NCBI GenBank assembly: GCA_036403235.1
Contig: DASWRI010000084.1
Coordinates: 1-64,000, forward strand
DNA from: JBGTFE01 sp036403235
Lineage (GTDB): Bacteria > Acidobacteriota > Blastocatellia > Pyrinomonadales > Pyrinomonadaceae
Direction: 5' to 3'
DNA length: 64,000 nt
In this document: positions 1-8,671 of the stretch, in pieces
Numbering within the stretch: position 1 is the stretch's first letter
How the letters are laid out: every line of letters begins with the position of its first letter
Position numbers and translations under genes: made by a program
Notes under the pieces: generated by a model
The model's database searches: none
Told to the model about the DNA's origin: nothing
Seen by the model: the letters and a program-made list of their open reading frames with translations, nothing else

Positions 1-54
1 GATTCCGCCGGACATAAACTTCCGGGGAATCGCGCTTTACCGGAATTAAAATAA

Positions 55-75
55 GCGGGACATGAATTCTCCCGC
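55..75. terminator. Hairpin downstream of the sugar transferase
   Basis: GCGGGA (55-60) pairs with TCCCGC (70-75) around a 9-nt loop. Read on the minus strand it follows the sugar-transferase stop by about 30 nt and is trailed by a T-rich stretch, so it could end that transcript. The stem is only 6 bp, so the call is tentative. Confidence 0.4.
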
Positions 76-102
76 CTATAATATGTTCGACTGCCGGATG
101 AT

Positions 103-831
103 TTATATTTTGCCGAAAGCGTCGATTTGCGGCGACGCCGAATCGATTTCGGCCAGCGAAATCGGCGGCGAAGCGGTTTGCGGAAGCAGAATTATTTTTA
201 ATGTTTGAGTGATAATCTTCAAATCGTTTCTGACGGATTTGCTGCCGAGATAAAGCAGATAACCGTTTAATTTATACGGCTGAATAACTTCCCTGTAAAA
301 GGCGCGTTTGTCTTTGACTTTGGCGAGCAGCGCGCCTTCGTTTCGGAAACGAAGCGTCACCGGGTCAGTCATTCCCGGCGCGGCGCTCAAAATTTTTTGC
401 CATTTCGGGCAACTTAAATCGACCAATTCGGGCAGTTCCGGTCGCGGCCCGACAAACGACATCTCGCCGCGCAAAACGTTGTAAAGCTGCGGCAGCTCGT
501 CGCATTTTGTTTTTCGCAGGAATTTTCCAATCGATGTAATTCGGCAGTCGTTTTCGATGGTAAACGGCAAACCTTCGCTCCGCATACTCATCGAGCGAAA
601 TTTGTAGAGAGTAAAAATCCGGCCATTGCGCCCGACGCGCATTTGCCGGAACAAAATCGTGCCCGGCGAATTTATCCGAACCAAAAGAGCGCAGGAAAGC
701 AGGAGCGGCAAAAGCAGAACGAGTCCGACGACTGCCGCGAGACGCTCGCCGCATCGCACCAGAAAACCGGTTAAATTGTAATTTACCGCTAAGCTGCCAG
801 TAAAAGTTTTCTCTTCGAGTTCGTCAAACAT
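103..831 (-). CDS. Bacterial sugar transferase (polyprenyl-phosphate glycosyl-1-phosphate transferase)
   Basis: Transfers a sugar-1-phosphate from a nucleotide sugar to undecaprenyl phosphate, the first membrane step of exopolysaccharide, O-antigen or glycan assembly. At 242 aa it matches the short monotopic class (PglC/WcaJ C-terminal domain). One hydrophobic segment lies at about residues 27-48, followed by the family hallmarks LYKFRSM, DELPQLYNVLRGEMS and FVGPRPELPE, the last containing the conserved Arg-Pro-Glu near the active site. The start at 831 overlaps the end of the upstream aminotransferase by 43 nt, which suggests translational coupling and a shared polysaccharide pathway, with the aminotransferase making an amino sugar that this enzyme may load. 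The sugar substrate cannot be read from sequence. Confidence 0.93.
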   Translation of the reverse strand: MFDELEEKTFTGSLAVNYNLTGFLVRCGERLAAVVGLVLLLPLLLSCALLVRINSPGTILFRQMRVGRNGRIFTLYKFRSMSMRSEGLPFTIENDCRITSIGKFLRKTKCDELPQLYNVLRGEMSFVGPRPELPELVDLSCPKWQKILSAAPGMTDPVTLRFRNEGALLAKVKDKRAFYREVIQPYKLNGYLLYLGSKSVRNDLKIITQTLKIILLPQTASPPISLAEIDSASPQIDAFGKI

Positions 832-2024
832 ATACTTTTTACCGTTTCGACGACGTGTTCGATTTCTTCGGCCGTCATCGAAGGAAAAATCGGCAGGCTG
901 ACGAGCTGCGACCAGAGCCGCGTGGCTGTCGGCAGGTGAGTTTCGAGCCAGCCCAATTTTTCTGAGTAGAAGGGATGCAGGTGCAGCGGCCGCCAGTGAA
1001 CCGAGCAGCCGACGCCTTTTTGCTTTAAGTTTTCGATAAAAACGTTGCGTGAAATAAACATTTCCGAAAGATTAAGCCGCACCGGGAAAAGATGCCATGA
1101 GTGCAGACGGTTTTCGTCGTTCGGCGGCAAACCTAATTCTTCGATATTCGATAATTTTTCGAAATAAATTTCGGCGACTTCCTGTCGCTTTTGCCTCATC
1201 TCGTCGGCGCGCACGAGCTGGTGAATCCCGATTGAAGCGGCGATGTCGGTCAAATTATATTTGTAGCCCGGCTCGGTAATCCGGTAATCCCAGCTTCCGT
1301 CCTCGGCGTAACGCTCCCAGGCGTCGCGCGAAAGACCGTGCAGCGACATGATGCGGATTTTTTCGGCCAAAGCGGCGTCGCTCGTGACCGCCATCCCGCC
1401 TTCGCCGGTCGTAATGGTTTTGTTGGCGTAAAAGGAATAACACGTAACGTTTGAAGTATTTTCGCCGCAATACTGCCACGGGCTTTCCGCATTTTTGCGC
1501 CACGCCGACGGAAAAGCGTGCGCGGCGTCCTCGACAATCCACAAATCGAACTCGTCGGCAAAAAGCTTTAATTCGTCGATATCGACCATATAACCGCCGA
1601 CGTGAACCGGGATAATGCCGACGATTTCGACGTCGCTTTTGACGATTGCAGATAAACGCCCGGCGCGCACGTCTTCGATTTTCCGGCGCGCATCATTCAA
1701 ATCCATATTTCCGGTCACGGCGTCGCAATCGACCAGAATCGGTATCGCGTTTTTATAAAGCACGATTTCGGCGGTTGCGGCAAAAGTCATCGTCGGGACG
1801 AGAACCGCCTGACCGGCCTGCAGACCGAGCGCTTCGACCGCTAAATGCAGCGCCGCCGTACATGAGCTGAGCGCGACCGAATGAGCGGCGCGGACGGCTT
1901 CGGCAAATTTCTCTTCAAAAAGCTTTACTTTCGGCCCGGCCGTCAGCCAGCCCGAACGCAGAGTGTCGACAACTTCGGCGATTTCTTCTTCGGTCAGCGA
2001 AGGACGCAAAAATGGCACATCCAT
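789..2024 (-). CDS. DegT/DnrJ/EryC1/StrS family PLP-dependent sugar aminotransferase
   Basis: Fold-type I PLP aminotransferase that converts a nucleotide-linked keto sugar to an amino sugar for surface glycans. The PLP lysine sits in CYSFYANKTITTGEGG, followed by the invariant GG. Other family blocks are SGWLTAGPKV near the N-terminus, VLVPTMTFAAT, IVEDAAHAFPS and VHWRPLHLHPFY near the end. I chose the start at 2024 because MDVPFLRPSLTEEE is the usual family N-terminus; an in-frame ATG at 2111 would add 29 non-conserved residues. Neither start has a strong ribosome-binding site. It lies immediately upstream of, and overlapping, the sugar transferase on the minus strand. The exact sugar (for example a perosamine-, bacillosamine- or Qui4N-type intermediate) is not determinable. 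Confidence 0.93.
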   Translation of the reverse strand: MDVPFLRPSLTEEEIAEVVDTLRSGWLTAGPKVKLFEEKFAEAVRAAHSVALSSCTAALHLAVEALGLQAGQAVLVPTMTFAATAEIVLYKNAIPILVDCDAVTGNMDLNDARRKIEDVRAGRLSAIVKSDVEIVGIIPVHVGGYMVDIDELKLFADEFDLWIVEDAAHAFPSAWRKNAESPWQYCGENTSNVTCYSFYANKTITTGEGGMAVTSDAALAEKIRIMSLHGLSRDAWERYAEDGSWDYRITEPGYKYNLTDIAASIGIHQLVRADEMRQKRQEVAEIYFEKLSNIEELGLPPNDENRLHSWHLFPVRLNLSEMFISRNVFIENLKQKGVGCSVHWRPLHLHPFYSEKLGWLETHLPTATRLWSQLVSLPIFPSMTAEEIEHVVETVKSICLTNSKRKLLLAA

Positions 2025-2294
2025 TTTGTTTTCCGTTTTTATCGTCGGAGATTTTAAGGATTTGAAACTTCGTAAAGGAAAATCTGTTTCAAATTTTAAT
2101 TGAGTCTCCATATATTTATGTGATTCGGTTTTTTAGCCGAAAGAGAAGATTTATCAGCTCTAAAAACTCAAAATCAGTGCTCTTTAACTATTCTTAAAGT
2201 AAATGCGGTTTGTTGATATACAACTATATACCATACAACATTTAATTGACAATAAATTTCAGCGACTGCCTGGATTATATTTCGCCTGACAACC

Positions 2295-2331
2295 AAAAAA
2301 GCAGATTGATTCGAGCTCAATCTGCTTTTTT
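2295..2331. terminator. Bidirectional rho-independent terminator
   Basis: A perfect 15-bp inverted repeat (2295-2309 and 2317-2331) with the 7-nt loop TTCGAGC. The arm starts with six A and ends with six T, so it has the A-tract/U-tract of an intrinsic terminator in both directions. It sits 22 nt past the stop of the small secreted protein gene. Confidence 0.85.
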
Positions 2332-2352
2332 TAGAATAAATTAGATGATTAA

Positions 2353-2601
2353 TTAAATAACGGCCGTTTCGTCTTCATTTGAAGATTTGAGATAAGCGCT
2401 TTCGGGTTTTTTCTTATCTTCTCTCGGTCTGTCGTCGCCTTTCGGCTTATTTTTATCCTCATTTTTCGGTATAACGATAATCTGCGGCGGATTCGGATTT
2501 TTCGGCTTTTTATCGTCGCCGTTTCCCTTCTGCGCCGACGCCGTCATCGAAAAACAAATCATGACCGCAGCCGCAAATAATATTTGTTTTAATACTTTCA
2601 T
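2353..2601 (-). CDS. Small secreted lysine/proline-rich protein
   Basis: An 82-aa protein with a clear signal peptide (MKVLKQILFAAAVMICF, cleavage likely after ASA before Q24). The mature chain of about 59 residues is almost entirely charged and low-complexity (KGNGDDKKPKNPNPP, KNEDKNKPKGDDRPRED), with no recognisable domain and no cysteines. A strong ribosome-binding site (AGAGGAAG) precedes the ATG, and a strong terminator follows, so it is very likely a real monocistronic gene. I do not recognise a family beyond the general type of short exported Lys/Asp/Pro-rich acidobacterial proteins. It could be an envelope-associated or polyanion-binding peptide, but nothing in the sequence proves that. 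Confidence 0.75.
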   Translation of the reverse strand: MKVLKQILFAAAVMICFSMTASAQKGNGDDKKPKNPNPPQIIVIPKNEDKNKPKGDDRPREDKKKPESAYLKSSNEDETAVI

Positions 2602-3109
2602 TTCTAAAACTTCCTCTTTCCTGGTTAAATTTCACGCACCGAGGGGAAAGATGAATTGTGCGCCGCCATTTATTAAAGCAAAATTGATGCCAGAAACTTT
2701 AATTCCCCGATTTTATCTGATTTCGGCTCAAAACGAGTGCCGCATCTCTTTGATTCATTTACATAACTTTACGTTTTCCGTAATTATTATACGAAATAGT
2801 GAAGCAACTCAAAAAATCCGTGTATTGCGGCGCGTCTGCCGGGAAATCTCATCTTTTTGACCGAATTTCCCGCAAATTTTGCGAGCGGCTTCTTTTTGCA
2901 AACATTTGTTTTGGAATTATCTATTTATTAAATTTCTTTAAAGATTCTTCTCTGAATGACAGCATAAGCTAAGTATTGCCTTTAATACAATTTAATTTCG
3001 CAACAACTGTTATTTCCAACATAATGGTCGGCAATTAACATTTTTCTGCTCGCTCTTTTCAGACAGTGTTAATCTTTTATTAATTTTCAATATAGTATCT
3101 TGGAATAAG
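2602..3109. other. 508-bp divergent intergenic region
   Basis: AT-rich spacer between the divergent small secreted protein gene and the response-regulator gene. It must hold both promoters, but I cannot assign -35/-10 boxes with confidence. Its ORFs have no coding character, and I see no tRNA, hairpin terminator or repeat in it. Confidence 0.6.
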
Positions 3110-3781
3110 ATGCGTGTGCTTTTAGTTGAAGATGACGGGCGAATAGCAAGTTTTGTCGCCAAAGGTCTGCGCGAAAATGCTTATGCGGTCGATGTCGCGG
3201 CGGACGGCGAAAATGCGCTTTATCAGGCCGCCGTAAATAGCTACGATGCGATAATTCTCGATGTGATGCTGCCCGTCAAAGACGGTTTTGAAGTATGCCG
3301 CGAGCTGCGCGAGAGCAAAGTAAAAACGCCGATTTTGATGCTGACGGCGCGCGACGCTCTGGAAGACAAAATTTCGGGCTTGGATTACGGCGCGGACGAT
3401 TATCTGACAAAACCTTTTGCGTTCGAAGAATTGCTGGCGCGGCTCCGGGCTCTGCTGCGGCGAAGCGCGGAAATTCGCCCGCCACGAATTACTATTGCCG
3501 ATTTGGTAATCGACACCACCGCGCAGAGAGTCTGGCGCGGCGGGCGCGAAATTTCCCTGACGACAAAGGAATACGCTCTGCTCGAATATTTGGCCAGAGA
3601 AAAAGGCAAGGTCGTCGGGCGCGCCGCGATTGCCGAGCACGTCTGGGACGAAAATTTCGACGCGTTTTCCAATCTGATTGACGTTTACATTAAGCGCCTG
3701 CGCGCCAAGATGGACGAAAATTTCGACGTCCAGCTTATTCACACGCGGCGCGGCGCGGGCTATTTTTTAAGTGAAAGCTGA
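3110..3781 (+). CDS. OmpR/PhoB-type DNA-binding response regulator
   Basis: Two-component response regulator of 223 aa. The receiver domain (about 1-115) has the acidic pair D8-D9, the phosphoacceptor D51 (IILDVMLP), T79 and the invariant K101 (LTKPF). A winged-helix DNA-binding domain (about 125-220) follows, with TTKEYALLEYLAREKGKVV and LIDVYIKRLRAK. The next gene downstream (49 nt) is a histidine kinase, almost certainly its partner. The last codons (SES and stop) are supplied by the AGTGAAAGCTGA repeat that starts at 3769. Overall it resembles the QseB/PmrA/CusR group. Downstream PepSY and RND efflux genes are plausible targets, which is an inference from position only. Confidence 0.95.
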   Translation: MRVLLVEDDGRIASFVAKGLRENAYAVDVAADGENALYQAAVNSYDAIILDVMLPVKDGFEVCRELRESKVKTPILMLTARDALEDKISGLDYGADDYLTKPFAFEELLARLRALLRRSAEIRPPRITIADLVIDTTAQRVWRGGREISLTTKEYALLEYLAREKGKVVGRAAIAEHVWDENFDAFSNLIDVYIKRLRAKMDENFDVQLIHTRRGAGYFLSES

Positions 3782-3819
3782 AAACTGAAAACTGTTTTAC
3801 CTTTCACTTTTCACTTTTC
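3769..3819. repeat. GAAAACT / TTTCACT heptamer repeat hairpin between RR and HK genes
   Basis: AAGTGAAAG (3769-3777) is complementary to CTTTCACTT (3801-3809). Between and after the arms are tandem copies of CTGAAAA and TTTCACT. The element overlaps the end of the response-regulator gene and fills nearly all of the RR-HK spacer. The same heptamers recur at 25228, 41373, 48230 and 61520. Confidence 0.75.
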
Positions 3820-3830
3820 GCTAAATTTCT

Positions 3831-5240
3831 ATGTTTGATTCGGTAAGAACACGGTTGACGCTATGGTATGTCGGCGTTTTGGCGTTGGTGATTGTCGCTT
3901 TCGCTTTGCTGACGTATTTTTTTACCATTCGTGTCTTGAATCACGATACAAACATGCGTCTCGAAGAAATGTCGCGCAATTTCACCGTTGCGCTCAAAGC
4001 CGAAGAAGCGGACGAAGAAGAGGAAAGAAACACCGAACAAATTATCGTCGAGACGACGAATGAATTTCGTTTCCGCGATTATCAGTTTGCCGTTTTTGCG
4101 AATAACGGGCGTTTGATTGCTTCGACCGTAGATTTTGATATTCAGGAAAACAGCGCCAGTCAAAAGTCCTTTTTCAGCGATTTGACAAACGGGGACGAAA
4201 AATTTCGCGTTTACGATTCGCCTGTCGAAACAGGACAAAATCAATATCGCCTGCTCGTTTTTCATTCTCTGCGCGAGCAAATCAGATTTGAAAACCGTTT
4301 GACCAGAATTTTTCTCATCAGCGCTCCGCTGGTGCTTCTCTTCGCCGGATTCGGCGGTTATTTTCTGACGCGAAAAAGCCTTGCGCCGGTGATTGAGATG
4401 GGCGAAGAGGCGGAAAACATCAGCGCGAAAAATTTAAATGAAAGGCTTTCGGTGAAAAACGAGCGCGACGAGCTCGGAAAACTGGCAAAAGTTTTTAATG
4501 CGCTGCTCGCGCGGCTGGAAGCATCTTTCGAGCAGCAGAGACGTTTTATGGCTGACGCCTCACACGAGCTTCGCACGCCGCTCGCCATCGTGCGCGGCGA
4601 ATCGGAAGTCGCGCTCACCAAAGACAATCGCCCGGCGAAAGATTATCAGGCGTCGCTCGCCGTCGTTCACGACGAAAGCAAGCGCCTGACAAAAATCGTC
4701 GAAGATTTGTTCACGCTAGCGCGCGCCGACGCCGGACAATTCCGGGCCAGTTTTGCGCCCGTTTATCTGGATGAAATCGTCGGCGACTGCGTGCGCTCGA
4801 TAGGCGTTCTGGCGCAGAAAAAGCAGGTTAATCTGGATTTTTCGAGCGATGCGGAAATGCCCATGAGCGGCGACGAATCGCTTCTGCGCCGCCTGTTTTT
4901 GAATCTTCTCGACAACGCCATCAAATATAATCGCGACGGCGGCACGGTTTCGGTCATCTGCCTGAAAAATGCGGAATCGTTTCTGGTCGAAATCAACGAC
5001 TCGGGCGCGGGCATTCCGAGGTCGGAGCAGACGCATATCTTTGACCGCTTTTATCGCGTCGATAAAGCTCGAAGCCGCTCGGAAGAAACCGAAACGAGCG
5101 GCGCGGGACTCGGACTTTCAATCGCCCGCTGGATAACTGAAATTCATCGGGGCACAATAATACTTGTTTCTTCGGACGCCGCCGGAAGCGTTTTTGCAGT
5201 CGAATTTCCGCGTCAAAATTATACGGATGAACAAAAATAA
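3831..5240 (+). CDS. Membrane sensor histidine kinase (HAMP-HisKA-HATPase)
   Basis: Sensor kinase of 469 aa, partner of the response regulator just upstream. A first transmembrane helix (about 12-34) is followed by a periplasmic sensor region (about 35-160, with an acidic stretch EEADEEEERN), a second helix (about 162-180) and a HAMP linker. HisKA has phosphoacceptor H245 in ADASHELRTPLAI. The HATPase domain has the N box LLDNAIKYN, G1 box NDSGAGIP and G2 GAGLGLSIARWI. All catalytic motifs are intact. The ligand is unknown. The gene ends inside the PAP2 gene, overlapping its likely start by 14 nt, so the phosphatase is probably co-translated. Confidence 0.94.
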   Translation: MFDSVRTRLTLWYVGVLALVIVAFALLTYFFTIRVLNHDTNMRLEEMSRNFTVALKAEEADEEEERNTEQIIVETTNEFRFRDYQFAVFANNGRLIASTVDFDIQENSASQKSFFSDLTNGDEKFRVYDSPVETGQNQYRLLVFHSLREQIRFENRLTRIFLISAPLVLLFAGFGGYFLTRKSLAPVIEMGEEAENISAKNLNERLSVKNERDELGKLAKVFNALLARLEASFEQQRRFMADASHELRTPLAIVRGESEVALTKDNRPAKDYQASLAVVHDESKRLTKIVEDLFTLARADAGQFRASFAPVYLDEIVGDCVRSIGVLAQKKQVNLDFSSDAEMPMSGDESLLRRLFLNLLDNAIKYNRDGGTVSVICLKNAESFLVEINDSGAGIPRSEQTHIFDRFYRVDKARSRSEETETSGAGLGLSIARWITEIHRGTIILVSSDAAGSVFAVEFPRQNYTDEQK

Positions 5241-5970
5241 AAGAATAAGCTGGGGACGAATGCCGTTCGCTAAAATCGCCGCGCGAATTATCAAATTTTT
5301 CGGCTGGCGACTGCTTATCGGTTTAATTTGCGCCGCCGGCGGGCTTATTCTTTTCGGCTGGCTGGCAGGCGAGATTTTCGAAGGCGAAACGAAGATGTTT
5401 GACGAAACCATCCGGCACGCAGTCAATCAGACGGCATCGCCCGTGCTGACGAAACTGATGATTTTCGTCTCATTCGTCGGCTCGCCGCTTTTTCTCGTTA
5501 TTCTGGGCGTCGGCGTTCTGATAATTTTTCTGCGGCTCAGATGGCGGCGCGCGGCCGTCCTGTTCGTCATTACGATGGCGGGCGAAATCATTCTCGATTT
5601 AACGCTCAAAGGATTTTACCAGCGCGTTCGCCCCGAAGCGTTTTTTGATTATCCCTCGCCCGCATCTTACAGCTTTCCGAGCGGGCACGCGCTCGGCTCG
5701 TTTTGTTTTTTCGGAATTTTAGCGTGGCTCGTGGCGGCTCGTCTGAACAGTCGGGCGGCGCGCATCGCCGTTAGATTGCTGGCGGCGATACTGATTTTCC
5801 TGATAGGTTTTTCGCGAATTTATCTCGGCGTCCATTATCCGAGCGATGTCGTCGGCGGCTATCTGGCGGCGCTGGTCTGGACGGTCACGGTCGCGCTCGG
5901 AGATTTTTTATTCAATCGCAAAAAACCCGGAGCCGTTTTGTTTTCAAGCCGAAAAATTCTTTCCGGTTAA
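5227..5970 (+). CDS. PAP2-family membrane phosphatase (undecaprenyl-diphosphate or lipid phosphatase)
   Basis: Integral membrane acid phosphatase of about 247 aa with all three PAP2 motifs: KGFYQRVRP (K-x6-RP), FPSGH, and SRIYLGVHYPSD (SR-x5-H-x3-D). These residues dephosphorylate lipid phosphates such as undecaprenyl diphosphate or phosphatidic acid at the outer face of the inner membrane. Six hydrophobic segments are visible. I place the start at the ATG at 5227, which overlaps the kinase stop by 14 nt; the open frame extends to 5164 but that extension only shadows the kinase. Translation is probably coupled to the two-component system, suggesting a role in the same envelope response. Confidence 0.9.
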   Translation: MNKNKRISWGRMPFAKIAARIIKFFGWRLLIGLICAAGGLILFGWLAGEIFEGETKMFDETIRHAVNQTASPVLTKLMIFVSFVGSPLFLVILGVGVLIIFLRLRWRRAAVLFVITMAGEIILDLTLKGFYQRVRPEAFFDYPSPASYSFPSGHALGSFCFFGILAWLVAARLNSRAARIAVRLLAAILIFLIGFSRIYLGVHYPSDVVGGYLAALVWTVTVALGDFLFNRKKPGAVLFSSRKILSG

Positions 5971-6044
5971 TCTTCTATTCATTTGTCCTCCGCTAAATTG
6001 ATTTTACAAACAAGTAGGTTTGAATAATTTCTGGAGTAGTAAAA

Positions 6045-6368
6045 ATGAAAAAATTAGTATTGATAATTGCATTGGCGGCGTTCGGTTTAATGTCTGGCGC
6101 AAACGCCGACGCGCAGACGAAAAAAATAGGCATGAAGCGCGCCACGCAGATTGCTAAAAATCGCGTTGCTGGAAAAATCGAAGGCTCGGAGCTTGAAAAA
6201 GAAGCGGGCAAATGGATTTATTCGTTTGATATTCGCAACAAAAAAGGAACGATTTCTGAAGTCTGGGTTAATGCCTTTACCGGTAAAGTCATCAAAATAG
6301 AAGAAGAAAACGCGAAAGCTGAATCCAAAGAAAAGCGTGAAGAAAAGATGGAAAAAAAGAAAAACTAA
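6045..6368 (+). CDS. Secreted single-domain PepSY protein
   Basis: A 107-aa protein with a signal peptide (about 1-24, cleavage near ADA-Q) and one PepSY domain: MKRATQIAKNRVAGKIEG, ELEKEAGKWIYSFDIRNK, then EVWVNAFTGKVIKIEEEN. A Lys/Glu-rich tail (about 86-107) follows. PepSY domains usually act as periplasmic inhibitors of peptidases or as sensory partners. Here the protein lies downstream of a two-component system and upstream of a two-PepSY paralogue. GGAG precedes the ATG at a good distance. The gene is followed by a strong hairpin, so it is probably transcribed separately from the next PepSY gene. Confidence 0.88.
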   Translation: MKKLVLIIALAAFGLMSGANADAQTKKIGMKRATQIAKNRVAGKIEGSELEKEAGKWIYSFDIRNKKGTISEVWVNAFTGKVIKIEEENAKAESKEKREEKMEKKKN

Positions 6369-6399
6369 AAATCCGGCCTTATTTTAGATTTTGCCAACG

Positions 6400-6433
6400 G
6401 CCGTTGACGTTTTCGCGCGAAAACGTCAACGGC
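6400..6433. terminator. 34-nt perfect palindrome terminator
   Basis: A perfect 17-bp palindrome (GCCGTTGACGTTTTCGC and its complement) centred on 6416/6417, 31 nt past the PepSY stop codon. It is followed by TCAAAATTTTT, which is consistent with an intrinsic terminator. Confidence 0.85.
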
Positions 6434-6541
6434 TCAAAATTTTTAACACTAACTGTTTTTCATTAATTTTCTATTCATTTTCCGCGTGCTAATCTGCTAA
6501 TATAATTGCAAATTTTGCGAATCCAACTTGAGGAGAATTTT

Positions 6542-7195
6542 ATGAAATCGAACTACAAAACCACGACAGCTTTTGTTTTTTCAATATTGATGCTGACGGG
6601 AATTTTCTTTTTGACTTCGACGAGCGTTTCGGCACAGAAAAAGGAAGACGATAAATCGGACGCGAAACTCGCGAGACAAGCAAAAATCACGATGGACGAG
6701 GCGCGCGAAGCGGCCTTGAAAAGAGTTCCGGGCACGGTTAAGGAAGGCGAATTGGAGAAGGAAAAAGGAAAGCTTATATATTCATTCGACATTAGCACTT
6801 CGGACGGAATGATTACCGAAGTTTGGGTTGACGCGAAAACCGGCAATGTCATCAACGTCGAAAAAGAAAACGCCGCAAACGAAGCGGCCGAAAAAAAAGC
6901 CGACAGTAAAAAAGACGACGATGACGAAGAAAGCGACGCGAGCCAGAAAGCCAATCAGGCGAAATACGCGAAACAGGCGAAAATCACGATGGACGAGGCG
7001 AAAGCCATTGCGCTGAAAGAAAAAAACGGTACGATTACCGACCAGGAACTTGAAAAGAAAAAAGGCCGGATTCTTTATTCGTTTGATGTCCGCACGACGG
7101 ACGGAAAAGTTTTCGACGTCGAAGTTGACGCCCAAAACGGAAAAGTTTTGAAAGTCGAAGAAGACAAAGAAGACGAAAAGGACGATGATAATTAA
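6542..7195 (+). CDS. Secreted protein with two tandem PepSY domains
   Basis: A 217-aa exported protein. The signal peptide (about 1-32, ending SVSAQ) is followed by PepSY 1 (about 44-105: ITMDEAREAALKRV, EGELEKEKGKLIYSFD) and an acidic/Lys linker (about 108-140, with a run of Asp). PepSY 2 (about 145-205: ITMDEAKAIALKEK, ILYSFDVRTTDGK) comes next, then an Asp/Glu/Lys tail. The two domains are clear internal duplicates and are also paralogous to the single PepSY of the gene at 6045. The start at 6542 is set by GAGGAG seven bases upstream. The acidic tail might bind metal ions or cationic peptides, which is an inference. Its position between a sensor kinase and an RND pump suggests an envelope stress or efflux-linked role. 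Confidence 0.88.
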   Translation: MKSNYKTTTAFVFSILMLTGIFFLTSTSVSAQKKEDDKSDAKLARQAKITMDEAREAALKRVPGTVKEGELEKEKGKLIYSFDISTSDGMITEVWVDAKTGNVINVEKENAANEAAEKKADSKKDDDDEESDASQKANQAKYAKQAKITMDEAKAIALKEKNGTITDQELEKKKGRILYSFDVRTTDGKVFDVEVDAQNGKVLKVEEDKEDEKDDDN

Positions 7196-7231
7196 ATCGG
7201 ACTTTTTGAAAAAGTAAATCTTTCGCTGAAG

Positions 7232-7280
7232 GGAGCGCCGCTCGCATATTACCAGCAAAGCGGCGGCGTTCCTGATTTTT
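7232..7280 (+). terminator. Possible terminator/attenuator ahead of the efflux operon
   Basis: CGCCGCT (about 7236-7242) pairs with AGCGGCG (7259-7265), and the stem is trailed by TTCCTGATTTTT. The T-rich tail coincides with the proposed TTG start of the TolC-like gene. It could terminate the PepSY transcript or attenuate entry into the efflux genes. Confidence 0.4.
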
Positions 7281-8637
7281 GATTAAACGAATTTTTATAA
7301 ATTGTCGCTTGGTAAAGAACTTGAAATTTACTTTTTTTTTATTTCTTGTCGAACTCTTTTTAATCGTCGGTTCGGCGCAGATTTCTTTCGCGCAAAATCA
7401 AACGACGCCGAAGATTTTAACTCTTACCGAAGCGATTGATTTGGCATTAAAACAAACTTCAAATTACCGCGCCGCGCAAATCAACCAGCAAATCGCGCAG
7501 GAAGACGTAAACCAGGCGCGCGCCGCTTTTTATCCGCGAATTACGGCTCAGCCGAATTTTATTTACACTTCGCCGTCGCTTTCAAAAACAAACGGCGTCC
7601 GCGAGCCGAGCTTTCTCGGCGCAAACGCCATCACCGAATATCAAGGCTTAATCAACGCTTCGGGCGAAATCGACACTTCGGGCAGATTGAAAGCGACGCT
7701 TCTGCGCAATCGGGCGCTGCTCGAATCGGCGCGCGCCGGCAGCGAAATCGCCAGGCGCGAGCTTGCTCAATCCGTCGCGGACGCATATTTCAATCTCGCA
7801 CTTTCGGAGACGAAACGAAGTGGCGCGGAAAGCAATCTGGAAGCCGCCGAAGAATTTGAAAATAACACGAAATTGCAGCTCGAAGCGGGCGAAGTCGCGC
7901 CCGTCGATTTGGTTCGCGCACGACTTCAGACGGCAACCCGGCGTGACGAGCTCGAACAGGCAAAGACAGAAGAGCTGGTCAACGCCGATGCTTTAAGATT
8001 TTTAATCGGCTACGATTTTACCGTTCCGGTGGCGACGACGGATTTGCTGGTGCAAATGCCGAACGCCGACGAAATCGAGAGTTACGTCGAAACGGCGATT
8101 AATACGCGGCCGGAATTTGCGCAGTTTGAAGCCGACCGGCGAGCCGCCGAACAGGATTTAAAACTGGCGAAAACCGAGCGCCGACCGCAGTTTACATATT
8201 CGGTCAGCGGCGGATTTATCACCGACAAGCTGACGCCGGTTCGGCTGCGGGACACGCTCGGCGTGCAGGCCAATGTCGGCGTCACGATTCCGATTTTTGA
8301 CAAAGGCGCGAAATCGCGCGAAACGCAGGCGCAGCTCAAAATTCAGCTCGCGGAAAATTCGCGCGCTCTGGCCGAAAGACAATTTGTGCAGGCATTTCAC
8401 ACGGCGCGGACGCAGGCGATTGCGGCGCGAACGCGCATCCGGGAAATCGGCGCGACGATAATCGACGCGGAACAAAATTTAAGAGCGTCGACGGCGCGGT
8501 ATCAAGCGGGCGAAGCGCCGATAACGGAAGTCACGGACGCGCAAAATTTGCTGGTTGCGCAGAGACAATTACTTTATCAGGCGATTTTTGATTATCAAAC
8601 GGCGCGCTCGCGACTTTTGCGGGCAATCGGACAATGA
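7279..8637 (+). CDS. TolC-family outer-membrane efflux protein
   Basis: Outer-membrane exit duct of a tripartite efflux pump, 452 aa. The signal peptide region (about 18-39, LVELFLIVGSAQISFAQ) is followed by two homologous OEP halves rich in long amphipathic helices (LTEAIDLALKQTSNYRAAQINQ; LLEVARAGSE-like helix; YQAGEAPITEVTDAQNLL near the end). The ORF opens at a TTG (7279) with no good ribosome-binding site, so the start is uncertain, but the signal peptide must be inside the called region. The membrane-fusion and RND genes follow in the same orientation with short gaps, giving a complete pump operon. Confidence 0.92.
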   Translation: MIKRIFINCRLVKNLKFTFFLFLVELFLIVGSAQISFAQNQTTPKILTLTEAIDLALKQTSNYRAAQINQQIAQEDVNQARAAFYPRITAQPNFIYTSPSLSKTNGVREPSFLGANAITEYQGLINASGEIDTSGRLKATLLRNRALLESARAGSEIARRELAQSVADAYFNLALSETKRSGAESNLEAAEEFENNTKLQLEAGEVAPVDLVRARLQTATRRDELEQAKTEELVNADALRFLIGYDFTVPVATTDLLVQMPNADEIESYVETAINTRPEFAQFEADRRAAEQDLKLAKTERRPQFTYSVSGGFITDKLTPVRLRDTLGVQANVGVTIPIFDKGAKSRETQAQLKIQLAENSRALAERQFVQAFHTARTQAIAARTRIREIGATIIDAEQNLRASTARYQAGEAPITEVTDAQNLLVAQRQLLYQAIFDYQTARSRLLRAIGQ

Positions 8638-8671
8638 CGGGATTTTTGATTTTAGATTTGCGATTAAAAAA

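Noticed and set aside
2561..2860. Plus-strand 99-residue ORF
   Set aside because: It runs through the signal peptide region of the minus-strand small protein and the promoter spacer, and has no ribosome-binding site.
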